A DNA stretch of 32,249 nt from Arenimonas sp. (GCF_019459675.1 NZ_JAIBFH010000366.1:1-32249), one strand, 5' to 3'. Positions 18,274 through 29,164 are shown, counted from the first letter of the stretch. Notes: generated by a model from the letters alone, not told the origin. Program-made: numbers and translations.

Positions 18274-19431
18274 ATGGACGCCAGCCTCCGGCGCTTCTCG
18301 CTTTTCTACTTCTTCTACTACGCCGCGCTGGGCGCCTACACGCCCTACATCGGGCGCTGGGTGGACGGCCTGGGCCACAGCGGCTACGTGGTCGGCGCAA
18401 TGCTGGGCCTTTGGTACGGCAGCCGCATCGTGTCGCCGCCGGTGTGGGCGGCACTGTCGGGCCGCAGTGCCCGGCCGGGCGAATGGTTCGTCGGCGGCTG
18501 CGCGCTGACGCTGCTGTGCTTCGCCGGATTCCTATTCACACAGTCGGCCTGGGCGCTGCTGGGCGTGATGGCGGCCTTCGGCCTGTTCTACAACGCGGTG
18601 ATGCCGCAGTTCGAAGCCATGACGCTCACCGCGCTGGGCCCGCGCACCGATTTGTACGGGCGGCTGCGGGTGTGGGGCTCGATCGGCTTCCTGCTGGTGG
18701 CCTCGAGCTATGGCGCGCTGATGGACCATTTCGGCGACCGCGCGTTCCCGTGGCTCACCCTGCCCCTGTTCGCCGCGATGCTGGTGGCCGCGTGGCCGCA
18801 CCGCCACGACACGCCGCCCGCGCACGTGGACACCGTGGAGGACGCCGGCCACCTGTGGAAGCGCCCCGGCGTGCGCCGCTTCCTGCTGATGGCGCTGCTG
18901 ATGCAGGTCGGCTTCGGGCCGTTCTATGTCTTCTACACCCTGCACATGCAGGCGGCCGGGCATTCGGGCGCGGCCATCGGCATGCTGTGGGCGATCGGCG
19001 TGCTGATTGAGATCGCGATGTTCTGGCAGGCGCCGAAACTGATCGGGCGCTTTGGCGCCAGCCGCTTGTTGATGGTGTGCATGGCGGTGACCGTGGTGCG
19101 CTGGACCGTCACCGCGCTGTTCGCACACTCGCTGCCGGTGATGATGCTGGCCGCCAGCACGCACGCGCTGAGCTTCGCGGTCTTCCACGCCTGCGTCATG
19201 CGCCAGATGTCGACCTTCTTCCCCGGCAAGCGCGCCGCCGCCGGCCAGAGCCTGCTCTACGGCTTCAGCTCCGGCGTGGGCGGCGTGCTGGGCGCGGGCA
19301 TGGCGGCGCTGGCGTGGGAAAGCGCCGGCGGCGGCAGGCTGGCGTTCCTGCTGGGCGCGGCGGTGACCGTGGTGGCGTGGGTTGTCTATGCGCTGCGGCG
19401 GCAAACGCCTCTGAGGGCACGCCAGAGCTGA
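18274..19431 (+). CDS. MFS transporter (HcaT/MFS_1-like)
   Basis: 385 aa polytopic; RRFSLFYFFYYAALGAYTPYIGRWVDGLGHSGYVVGAMLGLWYGSRIVSPPVWAALSG. Confidence 0.85.
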   Translation: MDASLRRFSLFYFFYYAALGAYTPYIGRWVDGLGHSGYVVGAMLGLWYGSRIVSPPVWAALSGRSARPGEWFVGGCALTLLCFAGFLFTQSAWALLGVMAAFGLFYNAVMPQFEAMTLTALGPRTDLYGRLRVWGSIGFLLVASSYGALMDHFGDRAFPWLTLPLFAAMLVAAWPHRHDTPPAHVDTVEDAGHLWKRPGVRRFLLMALLMQVGFGPFYVFYTLHMQAAGHSGAAIGMLWAIGVLIEIAMFWQAPKLIGRFGASRLLMVCMAVTVVRWTVTALFAHSLPVMMLAASTHALSFAVFHACVMRQMSTFFPGKRAAAGQSLLYGFSSGVGGVLGAGMAALAWESAGGGRLAFLLGAAVTVVAWVVYALRRQTPLRARQS

Positions 19432-19687
19432 AACAGGCCTCTGGCTGGCGGTGCCCCCAAGGCTATGGGCCGCACCAACCACCAGGCCGACCAATGGCAA
19501 ACAGCCAGTGCGGGGCCTGGCTGCGACGGATTGTCTGCCTGAGGCGACCAGTCTAAGCTCACGAAAAGTCTTGGCTTCCAGGCTCACCGCTATGGCGCCG
19601 CTTATGTGTTTTTCCGGTCATTTTTGTCCGGATGTTTGGTAGATGGGCTTCAAACTCACTTCATCAACTCGACACAGGGAAACTCTG

Positions 19688-20101
19688 GTGAAACCAAGAC
19701 TCGCGATAGCACTTTCGTTCCTCATTCTCGCTTCCCCAGCGATCCTGGCCTGCGATTCCGACGCGGACTGCGCGAACGATGAGATCTGCAATGACGAAGG
19801 CATGTGCGTTCCTGATGGCAAGCCAGACATCCAAGAGTTTCTGAAGAACAACGAGACTCTTGAGGGAAGCGTAATACTCACGGAAGAGTTCAAGAGCGGC
19901 GACGCAGCTGACAAGGATCTATGCGGTCTGCGCTGGGTCCGTGATGAAGGCGGGATCAGCGTTTGGCGCGCCCAGCGAGCAACAAACGTCTGGGTGAACG
20001 AAACGGCCGCATACGGCGGGGTAACTCGCATTCTGGTCAGCTTGGCTGCTGGCAACCTCTTGAGACTGAAGATAGGAAGACAGGGACTAACCTGCGCGTA
20101 G
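19688..20101 (+). CDS. Orphan secreted Cys-rich small protein (probable GTG start; ATG alternative at 19643)
   Basis: Signal peptide VKPRLAIALSFLILASPAILA followed by CDSDADCANDEICNDEGMCVPDG; in a locally AT-richer region. Confidence 0.55.
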   Translation: MKPRLAIALSFLILASPAILACDSDADCANDEICNDEGMCVPDGKPDIQEFLKNNETLEGSVILTEEFKSGDAADKDLCGLRWVRDEGGISVWRAQRATNVWVNETAAYGGVTRILVSLAAGNLLRLKIGRQGLTCA

Positions 20102-20214
20102 ACCCGACGTCGCCCTCCCTGCCGGGCTCAGAACGCGAGAGCAACAATTTCGGCGAACGGTATAGCTTGGCAGGCTTCAGATGCCCAGTGAGTCGTGAAG
20201 ACCTGGACCAATCC

Positions 20215-21141
20215 TTAGCCTTCGTTGGTGACGCCGAACGGAACATGCCCGGTGGCGACGTGGCGGCTGGCGTTTTCGATGTTGTGGCGGGAATCGTCGA
20301 AGAAGATGTCGGCGCCGAAGGCCTCCAGGAACGGGCCCTTGTCGCGGCCGCCCAGGAACATGGCTTCGTCCAGGCGCACGCCCCACTCGCGCAGGGTGAG
20401 GATCACGCGCTCGTGCGCGGGCGCCGAGCGGGCCGTGACCAGGGCCGTGCGCAGCGGCGATTCCTCGCCCGGGGGGAAGGCCGCCTGCAGTTCGTGCAGT
20501 GCTGCCAGGAAGCCACGGAACGGGCCGCCCGAGAGGGGCTCGTTGACGCGGCTGGACTCATTGCTGTGGAACGCCGCCAGCCCCGACGTCTGCGAAACGC
20601 GTTCGGATTCGTCGCCGAAGATCACCGCGTCGCCGTCGAAGGCGATGCGCAGCTGCGGGTGCGACGGCTCGTAGGCGGTGGCCGGCAGGATGGTGGCCGC
20701 GGCGAAGCCGTGTTCCAGCGCGCTGCGCACCGAAGCCGGGTTGGCCGACAGGAACAGCTGGGCGCCGAAAGGCTTGATGTAGGGCCAGGTTTCGGCACCG
20801 CTGGTGAACACCGCGCGCACGATGCCCAGGCCGTAGTGGCGGATGGAATTGAAGATGCGCAGGCCGGTGTCGGAGGAATTGCGCGACAGCAGCACCACTT
20901 CCACGCGGGGCGATTCAGCCGGCGCGCCGGCGTTGAGCGCCAACAGTTTGCGCACCAGCGGAAAGGCCATGCCCGGCGCGAGAACGTCTTTCTCGCGCGC
21001 CCGCTGGAACTGGGCATAGGCCTCCAGCCCGTCGGCGTTGAACAGCGCGTGGCTGTGCTCCAGGTCGAAAAGGGCGCGCGCGGTGATGGCCACCACGAGG
21101 CGTTCGGCGGGGTTCTCAGGCTTGGCGGATAGCGGGCTCAT
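20215..21141 (-). CDS. 5'-nucleotidase (PF06189-type, cytosolic 5'-nucleotidase 1A-like)
   Basis: AERLVVAITARALFDLEHSHALFNADGLEAYAQFQRAREKDVLAPGMAFPLVRKLLALN...FDGDAVIFGDESERV...FDDSRHNIENA. Confidence 0.88.
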   Translation of the reverse strand: MSPLSAKPENPAERLVVAITARALFDLEHSHALFNADGLEAYAQFQRAREKDVLAPGMAFPLVRKLLALNAGAPAESPRVEVVLLSRNSSDTGLRIFNSIRHYGLGIVRAVFTSGAETWPYIKPFGAQLFLSANPASVRSALEHGFAAATILPATAYEPSHPQLRIAFDGDAVIFGDESERVSQTSGLAAFHSNESSRVNEPLSGGPFRGFLAALHELQAAFPPGEESPLRTALVTARSAPAHERVILTLREWGVRLDEAMFLGGRDKGPFLEAFGADIFFDDSRHNIENASRHVATGHVPFGVTNEG

Positions 21142-21183
21142 GGGGGCAGTGTGCGCCGTGCCGGTCTCACGGAGTGAGAGCGC

Positions 21184-21960
21184 TCAGGTGAGGAACTGTT
21201 CGTTGAGGATGCGTTCCTCGAGGTTGTGCTCGCGGTCGAACAGCAGGGTGACGGTGCGCTCCTTCGACTCGCGCACGGTGACTTCGGCCACGTCGCGCAC
21301 TTCGTGCGAATCGGCGGTGGCGCTGACCGGGCGCTTGTAACCGTCCAGCACCTCCAGCTTCACCACGGTGTCGGCGCGCAGGATGGCGCCGCGCCAGCGC
21401 CGCGGGCGGAAGGCCGCGATCGGCGTCAGCGCCACCACCTGTGAGCCCAGCGGCAGGATCGGGCCGTGGGCGCTGAAGTTATAGGCGGTGCTGCCGGCGG
21501 GCGTGGCCACCAGGGCGCCGTCGCACACCAGTTCCTCCAGCCGCACCTGGCCATTGAGATGCACGCGCAGGTGCGCCGCCTGGCGCGTCTGGCGCAGCAG
21601 CGACACCTCGTTGTAAGCCAGCGAAGTGACGGTGGCGCCAGACTCTGTGACGGCCACCATTTCCAGCGGCCGCAGCACGGCGGCTTCGGCGGCATGCAGG
21701 CGCTCGATCAGGCTTTCGGGCCGGTGCTGGTTCATCAGGAAACCCACCGTGCCCAGCTTCATGCCGAACACCGGGATGCCCAGCGGGCCGTGGCGGTGCA
21801 GGGTCTGCAGCATGAAGCCGTCGCCGCCCAGCGCGCAGATGACGTCGGCATCGCCAGGTGCGATCGAGCCATGCGCGGCGGTCAGCTTGGCCAGCGCCGC
21901 CTGCGCCTCGGGCGCCGGGCTGGCGAGGAAGGCAATGCGGGGCTGGGCAGGCAGGCTCAT
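21184..21960 (-). CDS. nadK: NAD kinase
   Basis: [19 protein letters not shown]...[12 protein letters not shown]...[29 protein letters not shown]; diagnostic GGDG and NE/D motifs. Confidence 0.96.
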   Translation of the reverse strand: MSLPAQPRIAFLASPAPEAQAALAKLTAAHGSIAPGDADVICALGGDGFMLQTLHRHGPLGIPVFGMKLGTVGFLMNQHRPESLIERLHAAEAAVLRPLEMVAVTESGATVTSLAYNEVSLLRQTRQAAHLRVHLNGQVRLEELVCDGALVATPAGSTAYNFSAHGPILPLGSQVVALTPIAAFRPRRWRGAILRADTVVKLEVLDGYKRPVSATADSHEVRDVAEVTVRESKERTVTLLFDREHNLEERILNEQFLT

Positions 21961-22027
21961 GGCCTCAGCTTACTGCATGCCCATGGCAGCGGGAATATTG
22001 CCGCCAGAAGGCCGCAAACAAGAAGCG

Positions 22028-22057
22028 ACAGGGCAGCAACGCAGCCGCCTGCCCTGT
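22028..22057 (-). terminator. Hairpin downstream of the NAD-glutamate dehydrogenase gene
   Basis: Perfect 9-bp inverted repeat ACAGGGCAG...CTGCCCTGT (12-nt loop) between gdh stop and nadK start; weak U-tract. Confidence 0.45.
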
Positions 22058-22085
22058 TCAGCCCCTTATTCTTCGTCACTGATTC

Positions 22086-25000
22086 CTATCGGCCGGCGCC
22101 AGCCGCCACCACCTGTGCGAGGCGGCGCACCGCCACCGAAAGCGTCGGATAGTCCAGGCCGCGCAGGTTGCGCATGTCGGCGAACATCGCCAGCGTGTGG
22201 CGCAGGGTGGCGTCGTCGCGCGACAGCCACGCCTCCACCAACGCCTGCGGCTGGCGGGTGGCCGAAGCCGTGCCCAGCACCTGGCCCACCAGCGCGCGCT
22301 GTTGGGCCTGCAGCTCGTCGCGCAGCACGCCGCGGGCCTGGGCATGCCAGCGGCCGTCCACCGGCAGGCCTTCCACGCTGTCCATCAGCCACTTGGTGTG
22401 CAGCGCGTCGGACAGGCCGAAATAAGCCGCCGCCACGTCGCGCACGGCCAGGCCCTGTTCGATCGCCACTTCGACGATGTCCAACGCGTAGGCCAGGAAC
22501 GGCAGGCTGGCGAAGGCCTGCGCGAGGTCTTCGGGGAAGCCCAGCTGGCGCCACTGCGCCACGTCGGCCAGGTATTCGCCGCGGGCTTCGCCCGGCAGCA
22601 CCTGGGCCAGCGCGCCGCGCAGCTCGGCGACGCCGCCGGCGTAGCGTTCCACCTTCTGCGCGATGTCCAGCGACTCGCCCGGGCGGTTGAGCAGCCAGCG
22701 CGTCATGTTGCGCTGCAGGTGCCAGATGCCGGTGAGCGCGTCGAGCTGGGCGCTCTCGGGCACCTTCAGGTCCAGGGCATCAATGCCCGCCCACAGTTCG
22801 CGCGCGTCCAGCACTTCGCGGCTGATGGTGTAGGCCTTGGCGATCTGCGCCGGCGTTTCGCCGGTGTCTTCCTGCATGCGCAGCAGGAAGGTCGAGCCCA
22901 TGCGGTTCACGGTGGAGTTGGTGACTGCGGTGGCGATGATCTCGCGGCGCAGGCGGTGGTTCTCCATGTCGTTGGCGTAGGTTTCCTGCAGCGCCTTGGG
23001 GAAGTAACGCACCAGCTCCTTGGAAAGGTACGGGTCCTCGGGCACGTCGGAATCGAGCATCTGGTTGAAGATGACGATCTTGTCGTAGCTCAGCAGCACC
23101 GAGAGCTCGGGGCGCGTCAGGCCCAGGCCGCGGGCCTTGCGGTCGCTGAGTTCGGCGTCCGTGGGCAGGAACTCGATGGCGCGGTCAAGCAGCCCCTGGG
23201 CCTCGAGGGTGCGGATGAAATGCCCGAACGAACCCAGGCGCGAAGCGCTCATGCGCTCCATCAGGCTGATGGCCTGGTTCTGGCGGTAGTTGTCGTTGAG
23301 CACCAGCTCGCCCACTTCGTCGGTCATGCTGGCCAGCAGGGTGTTGCGCTGCGCCTGGGAAAGCTCGCCGCGCGCCACCGGCGCCGACAGCAGGATCTTG
23401 ATGTTCACCTCGTGGTCGGAGGTGTCCACGCCGGCGGAATTGTCGATGAAGTCGGTGTTCACCAGCACGCCGGCGTTGGCGGCTTCGATGCGGCCGCGCT
23501 GGGTCATGCCCTGGTTGCCGCCCTCGCCTATCGCCCGGCAGCGCAGCTCGCCGCCGTTGACGCGAAGGCCGTTGTTGGCGCGGTCGCCCACGTCGGCGTG
23601 GGTTTCGGACGCGGCCTTGACGTAGGTGCCGATGCCGCCGTTCCACAGCAGGTCGGCGGGCGCCTTGAGGATGGCGTTCATCAGCTCGGTCGGCGTCACC
23701 TGGTCGGCATCGGTGTCCATGCCCAGGGCCGCCTTCACCTGCGCCGAGACCGGGATGGACTTGGCGCCGCGCGGGTAGATGCCGCCCCCCGCGGAGATCA
23801 GCGACCGGTCGTAGTCTTCCCAGCTTGAACGCGGCAGCGCGAACAGGCGCTGGCGTTCAATGAAGCTGCGCTCCGACTCGGGGTTCGGGTCCAAGAAGAT
23901 GTGGCGGTGGTCGAACGCCGCCAGCAGGCGGATGTGGCGCGAAAGCAGCATGCCGTTGCCGAACACGTCGCCGGACATGTCGCCCACGCCCACGCAGGTG
24001 AAGTCCTGGTTCTGGGAGTCGATGCCGAGCGAACGGAAGTGGCGCTTCACCGACTCCCACGCGCCGCGGGCGGTGATGCCCATGCCCTTGTGGTCGTAGC
24101 CGACCGAGCCGCCCGAGGCGAACGCATCGCCCAGCCAGTAGCCGTGTTCGGCCGAAATGCCGTTGGCGATGTCGGAGAAGGTGGCCGTGCCCTTGTCGGC
24201 CGCCACCACCAGGTAGGGGTCGTCGTTGTCATGGCGCACCACGTCCTGCGGGTGCACCACTTCGCCGTCCACCAGGTTGTCGGTGATGTCGAGCAGGCCG
24301 TTGATGAAACGCTTGTAGCAGGCGATGCCCTCGGCCAGCTGCGCGTCGCGGTCGCCGCCCACGGGCGGGCGCTTGACCACGAAGCCGCCCTTGGAACCCA
24401 CGGGCACGATCACGGTGTTCTTCACCATCTGCGCCTTCACCAGGCCCAGCACCTCGGTGCGGAAGTCTTCGCGGCGGTCGGACCAGCGCAGGCCGCCGCG
24501 CGCCACCGGGCCGAAGCGCAGGTGCACGCCCTCGACGAACGGCGAGTAGACGAAGATCTCGCGGTACGGGCGCGGCTTGGGCAGGTCGGGCACCAGCGCG
24601 GGATCGAACTTGAAGCTGATGTAATCGCGCGGTCCGCCGTCCTTCACCTGGTAGAAGCTGGTGCGCAGCGTGGCGTTGATCAGGGACATGTAGCCGCGCA
24701 GGATGCGGTCATCATCGATGCTGGTGACCACCGCGTCGAGCAGGATCTCGAGCGCGTCCACGCAGGCGTCGATCTGGGCGGTGCGGTCCAGGGCATGGGC
24801 CGCGGCGATCTCCTGCGGGATGGTGTCCAGCGCTTCGCGCTGGTCCTTGGGCAGCAGCCAGGCGATCTGGTCGTGCAGTGCCTTCTGGCCCGCGGCGTCC
24901 ATCGGGGTTTCGCGGCCGGGCTCGAAGCGCGCGGCGAACAGCTCGAACAGCAGGCGCGCGATCACCGGGTAGCGCTGCAGCGTTTCTTCCATGTACGGCT

Positions 25001-26999
25001 GCGAGAACGGCACGCCGGTCTGCAGCGCGTACTTGGTGTAGCCGCGCAGCATGGCGATGTCGCGCCACTCCAGCCGCGCGCTGGGCAGCAGCTGGTTGAA
25101 GCCGTCGTTCTCGGCGTTGCCGCTCCAGATGGCGGTGAACGCCTCTTCGAACGGCAGGCGCGCGGCGTCCACGTCGATCTCGCCGCGGCGCGACTGCACC
25201 TCGAAGTCCTGAATCGACACCTTCTCACCTTCAACCTCGAACTCGTAGGGATGCTCGGTGAGCACCCGCAGGCCGAGGTTTTCCATCACCGGCAGCACGT
25301 CCGACAGCGCCACGTCGCCGCTGCGGCGCACCAGCTTCAGGCGCAGGTCGTCGCCGTGGCGGTAGAACGAAATGCGCTGGTCACCGGGGCCGGCCAGGCG
25401 CGCCGCCTGCAGCACGTCGTCGGCGGCCAGCCGCGGCGACACGGCGTCGCTGTAGTTGGTGGGCAGGGCCCGGCCATAGCGCTGGAACAGGCGCAGGCCC
25501 ATTTCCTCGCCCTGCCCGCGCACCAGGATCTCGCGCAGTTCGTCGTGCCAGTCGCGCACGATGCTGGCCAGTTCGGCCTCCAGGCGTTCCTGGTCGAACT
25601 CCACCTTGGCGCCAGCCTTGGGACGGATGACGAGGTGCAGCTGGGCCAGCGGCGATTCACCGATCTGCACGCTGTGGTCAAGGCGCTCGCCGTTCAATTC
25701 GCGCATCAACAGGGCTTCGATGCGCTGGCGGATGCCGGTATTGAAGCGGTCGCGCGGAATGTAGGCCAGGGCCGAGAAGAAACGGCCGAAGCGATCGCGG
25801 CGCAGGAACAGGCGGGTGCGGGCGCGCTCCTGCAGGCCCAGGATGCCCATCGCGGTGCGCTCGAGCTCTTCGGCGCTGGACTGGAACAGCTCCTCGCGCG
25901 GCAGCGACTCCAGGATGTGCCGCAGCGCCTTGCCACTGTGGCTGTTGACGGACAGACCGGACGCCGCCATCACCGACTCGTGGCGCTGGCGGACCAGGGG
26001 GATTTCCCAGGGGCGGCGGTTGTAGGCGCTGGACGTGTAAAGGCCCAGGAAGCGCTGTTCGCGCACGGCGCGGCCGGCCTCGTCGAACACCAGCACGCCG
26101 ATGTAGTCCATGTAGCCGGGGCGATGCACGGTGGAACGGGCATTGGTCTTGGTGAGGATCAGCGCGTCGAGCGACGCGCCGGGCTCCAGGTCGGCCGCGG
26201 CCAGGCCCGTGATCGGGCGCGGCTGCACCAGGTGGTCCTTGCCGCGCATCAGGCCCAGGCCACTGCCCTGCACCGCGGTGAGCTGGCGGTCGGTGACTTC
26301 GTATTCGCGATAGCCCAGGAAGGTGAAGTGGTTGTCGGCGGCCCAGCGCAGGAAGGCCTGTGCCTCGGCGCGCCCGTCGGCGTCCAAAGGCATCGCACGG
26401 GTGTCGAACTCTTCGGCGATGCGCAGCATCTTATCTTTCATCACCGACCAGTCGCTCACGGCCTCGCGGACGTCGCCCAATGCGCTGCGCAGCGCGTCTT
26501 CAATCGCCGCCATCGCCTCGGCGTCGGCCTGGCGGTCGATTTCCAGGTACATCAGGGATTCGGCCGGGCCCTGGCCCAGGTGCAGCAGCTGGCCAGCGTC
26601 GTCGCGGCCAAGCGCCATCACCGGATGCGCGATCTGGTGCAGGGTGGCGCCGAACTGCGACAGCGCCATGCGCACCGAATCCACCAGGAAGGGCATGTCG
26701 TCGTTGACGATGCGCACCAGCGTATGGGTGCTGTCGAAGCCGTCTGCGGCGCGCGTGGGGTTGCTGACGGCGATCTTGGGTACACCGGCCGGACGCTGGC
26801 GGGCGAAGCGGAGGAAGGACTGCGCCACGGCGGCCCAGTCGGCCGGTTCGCGGGCTTCAAGTTCGTCCTGCGGCAGCCGCTCGAAGAAGCGCCGGGTGAA
26901 CTCCTCCAGCAGGCCCATTTCCGCGGCTGGCAAGCTTGCCGGGAGTGCAGCGATGACGGCATCGAGGGTATCGGCGGAGGCCAGGGCGTGGGCGTTCAT
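22086..26999 (-). CDS. gdhB: NAD-specific glutamate dehydrogenase (large, about 1640 aa)
   Basis: MNAHALASADTLDAVIAALPASLPAAEMGLLEEFTRRFFE...; RFGPVARGGLRWSDRREDFRTEVLGLVKAQMVKNTVIVPVGSKGGFVVKRPP typical of the large NAD-GDH family. Confidence 0.97.
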   Translation of the reverse strand: MNAHALASADTLDAVIAALPASLPAAEMGLLEEFTRRFFERLPQDELEAREPADWAAVAQSFLRFARQRPAGVPKIAVSNPTRAADGFDSTHTLVRIVNDDMPFLVDSVRMALSQFGATLHQIAHPVMALGRDDAGQLLHLGQGPAESLMYLEIDRQADAEAMAAIEDALRSALGDVREAVSDWSVMKDKMLRIAEEFDTRAMPLDADGRAEAQAFLRWAADNHFTFLGYREYEVTDRQLTAVQGSGLGLMRGKDHLVQPRPITGLAAADLEPGASLDALILTKTNARSTVHRPGYMDYIGVLVFDEAGRAVREQRFLGLYTSSAYNRRPWEIPLVRQRHESVMAASGLSVNSHSGKALRHILESLPREELFQSSAEELERTAMGILGLQERARTRLFLRRDRFGRFFSALAYIPRDRFNTGIRQRIEALLMRELNGERLDHSVQIGESPLAQLHLVIRPKAGAKVEFDQERLEAELASIVRDWHDELREILVRGQGEEMGLRLFQRYGRALPTNYSDAVSPRLAADDVLQAARLAGPGDQRISFYRHGDDLRLKLVRRSGDVALSDVLPVMENLGLRVLTEHPYEFEVEGEKVSIQDFEVQSRRGEIDVDAARLPFEEAFTAIWSGNAENDGFNQLLPSARLEWRDIAMLRGYTKYALQTGVPFSQPYMEETLQRYPVIARLLFELFAARFEPGRETPMDAAGQKALHDQIAWLLPKDQREALDTIPQEIAAAHALDRTAQIDACVDALEILLDAVVTSIDDDRILRGYMSLINATLRTSFYQVKDGGPRDYISFKFDPALVPDLPKPRPYREIFVYSPFVEGVHLRFGPVARGGLRWSDRREDFRTEVLGLVKAQMVKNTVIVPVGSKGGFVVKRPPVGGDRDAQLAEGIACYKRFINGLLDITDNLVDGEVVHPQDVVRHDNDDPYLVVAADKGTATFSDIANGISAEHGYWLGDAFASGGSVGYDHKGMGITARGAWESVKRHFRSLGIDSQNQDFTCVGVGDMSGDVFGNGMLLSRHIRLLAAFDHRHIFLDPNPESERSFIERQRLFALPRSSWEDYDRSLISAGGGIYPRGAKSIPVSAQVKAALGMDTDADQVTPTELMNAILKAPADLLWNGGIGTYVKAASETHADVGDRANNGLRVNGGELRCRAIGEGGNQGMTQRGRIEAANAGVLVNTDFIDNSAGVDTSDHEVNIKILLSAPVARGELSQAQRNTLLASMTDEVGELVLNDNYRQNQAISLMERMSASRLGSFGHFIRTLEAQGLLDRAIEFLPTDAELSDRKARGLGLTRPELSVLLSYDKIVIFNQMLDSDVPEDPYLSKELVRYFPKALQETYANDMENHRLRREIIATAVTNSTVNRMGSTFLLRMQEDTGETPAQIAKAYTISREVLDARELWAGIDALDLKVPESAQLDALTGIWHLQRNMTRWLLNRPGESLDIAQKVERYAGGVAELRGALAQVLPGEARGEYLADVAQWRQLGFPEDLAQAFASLPFLAYALDIVEVAIEQGLAVRDVAAAYFGLSDALHTKWLMDSVEGLPVDGRWHAQARGVLRDELQAQQRALVGQVLGTASATRQPQALVEAWLSRDDATLRHTLAMFADMRNLRGLDYPTLSVAVRRLAQVVAAGAGR

Positions 27000-27060
27000 T
27001 GACCGCGTTCTCGCAGGACGAAAAAAGGTGCGGAATTGTAGCCCCGGCGCCGGTCGCCGG

Positions 27061-27252
27061 GCCACCCCACCCGTACCCCCCCCATGCTCTGCGTAAGGTG
27101 GGGTTTGGAAAAGGCCCCCGTACGCGCGGGGGCCGGGACGCGCGCCCCCGGGGGGGGGGCGCGCGCCACCCGACCCTTCCCGCCCCGATGCTCTCCTTCA
27201 GCTGGGATTGGCATACGGCCGCGTACGGCGCGGGTCCGGCGACGCGCGCCGA
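27061..27252. repeat. Imperfect tandem duplication, two units at about 27061-27145 and 27165-27252, 104-nt offset
   Basis: Unit A gccaccccacccgtaccccccccatgctctgcg...ggtttgg...gtacgcgcggg...ccggg-acgcgcgcc; unit B gccacccgacccttcccgccccgatgctctcct...ggattgg...gtacggcgcggg..ccggcgacgcgcgcc. Confidence 0.7.
27113..27134 (-). terminator. GC-rich hairpin followed on the - strand by TTTTCC; candidate terminator of the upstream membrane-protein gene
   Basis: GGCCCCCG-tacgcg-CGGGGGCC; AAAA on the + strand immediately left of the stem. Confidence 0.5.
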
Positions 27253-27262
27253 CGGGTGGGAT

Positions 27263-27697
27263 TCAGGCGCGCTTTTCGAACAGTCGCATGCAAAGCGCCA
27301 CACCCAGGCCCCACGCACCGTTGAGAATCAGCGCGCCGACGACCAGGCTGCTGCTGAGCGCGATGCCCTTGATCGGAAACACCACGAACCATGCAACCAG
27401 GCTGGGCAGCAGTGCACCCAGCACAATCGCCAGCAGCCAGTGCGCCAGGCCGTTGCGTTTACGGATCAGCGCCCACAGCGCGATGCCCCACAACCCGCCC
27501 CAGAACGCGAGGGAGATGACTTTGGGAACGCCCAGCGGTGGCGCCGGATCCATGTTCCATGCGGCCACCGGAACCGTTCCTGCCAGGTGCAGCAACTGCA
27601 GAAGGCCCTGATGGAACACGAGGGTGGCGATGAAGCCGGCGATAAAGGCCAACAGCAGGGTTTTTGGCTTGAACACGAGGCGGCTCCGATCGGCCAT
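27263..27697 (-). CDS. Conserved hypothetical membrane protein
   Basis: MADRSRLVFKPKTLLLAFIAGFIATLVFHQGLLQLLHLAGTVPVAAWNMDPAPPLGVPKVISLAFWGGLWGIALWALI...; several TM segments. Confidence 0.8.
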   Translation of the reverse strand: MADRSRLVFKPKTLLLAFIAGFIATLVFHQGLLQLLHLAGTVPVAAWNMDPAPPLGVPKVISLAFWGGLWGIALWALIRKRNGLAHWLLAIVLGALLPSLVAWFVVFPIKGIALSSSLVVGALILNGAWGLGVALCMRLFEKRA

Positions 27698-27807
27698 GGC
27701 GTCGCGGACACAATACGCCCACCCGAGGGTCTGCTGCGAATGCATGCCGGCACGGGCGCAAACCAGGCGCGGCGAACGAAAACCGCGCCAGTGGGACCTG
27801 GCTTCAA

Positions 27808-27837
27808 CAAAAAGCCCCGCCGGAGCGGGGCTTTTCG
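27808..27837 (-). terminator. Rho-independent terminator of the acyl-CoA dehydrogenase gene (near-symmetric, possibly bidirectional)
   Basis: AAAAAGCCCCGC-CGGA-GCGGGGCTTTT. Confidence 0.88.
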
Positions 27838-27859
27838 TGGTGCAAGCGGCGCAGATGGC

Positions 27860-29020
<1,161 letters not shown>

Positions 29021-29147
29021 GGCAAGCCCTCTATTCGATACGGGTAAGTACGCAATTGTAGCGGCTCGCACCGGTCCGAACAGGTGGACGGGGCGTGAAG
29101 CCTTTCACGGCGCGCCTTGACGCCCCTGGCGACCGCGCCTAACCTCT

Positions 29148-29164
29148 CGATATCTTTAAATCCG
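29148..29164 (+). promoter_or_regulatory. Candidate operator of the SahR-like regulator
   Basis: CGATATCTTTAAATCCG, AT-rich imperfect dyad (GATaT...AaATC) in an otherwise GC-rich leader 16 nt upstream of the regulator start. Confidence 0.35.

Noticed and set aside
19432-20214. Possible integrated mobile element in the low-GC region
   Set aside because: No transposase, integrase, tRNA or terminal repeats recognised; retained only as a compositional island.
23901-27002. 1033-aa (+) ORF antisense to the glutamate dehydrogenase gene
   Set aside because: High-GC antisense frame of a well-conserved gene; V/A/R/Q/H/G-rich translation without domains; same for 22197-23828.
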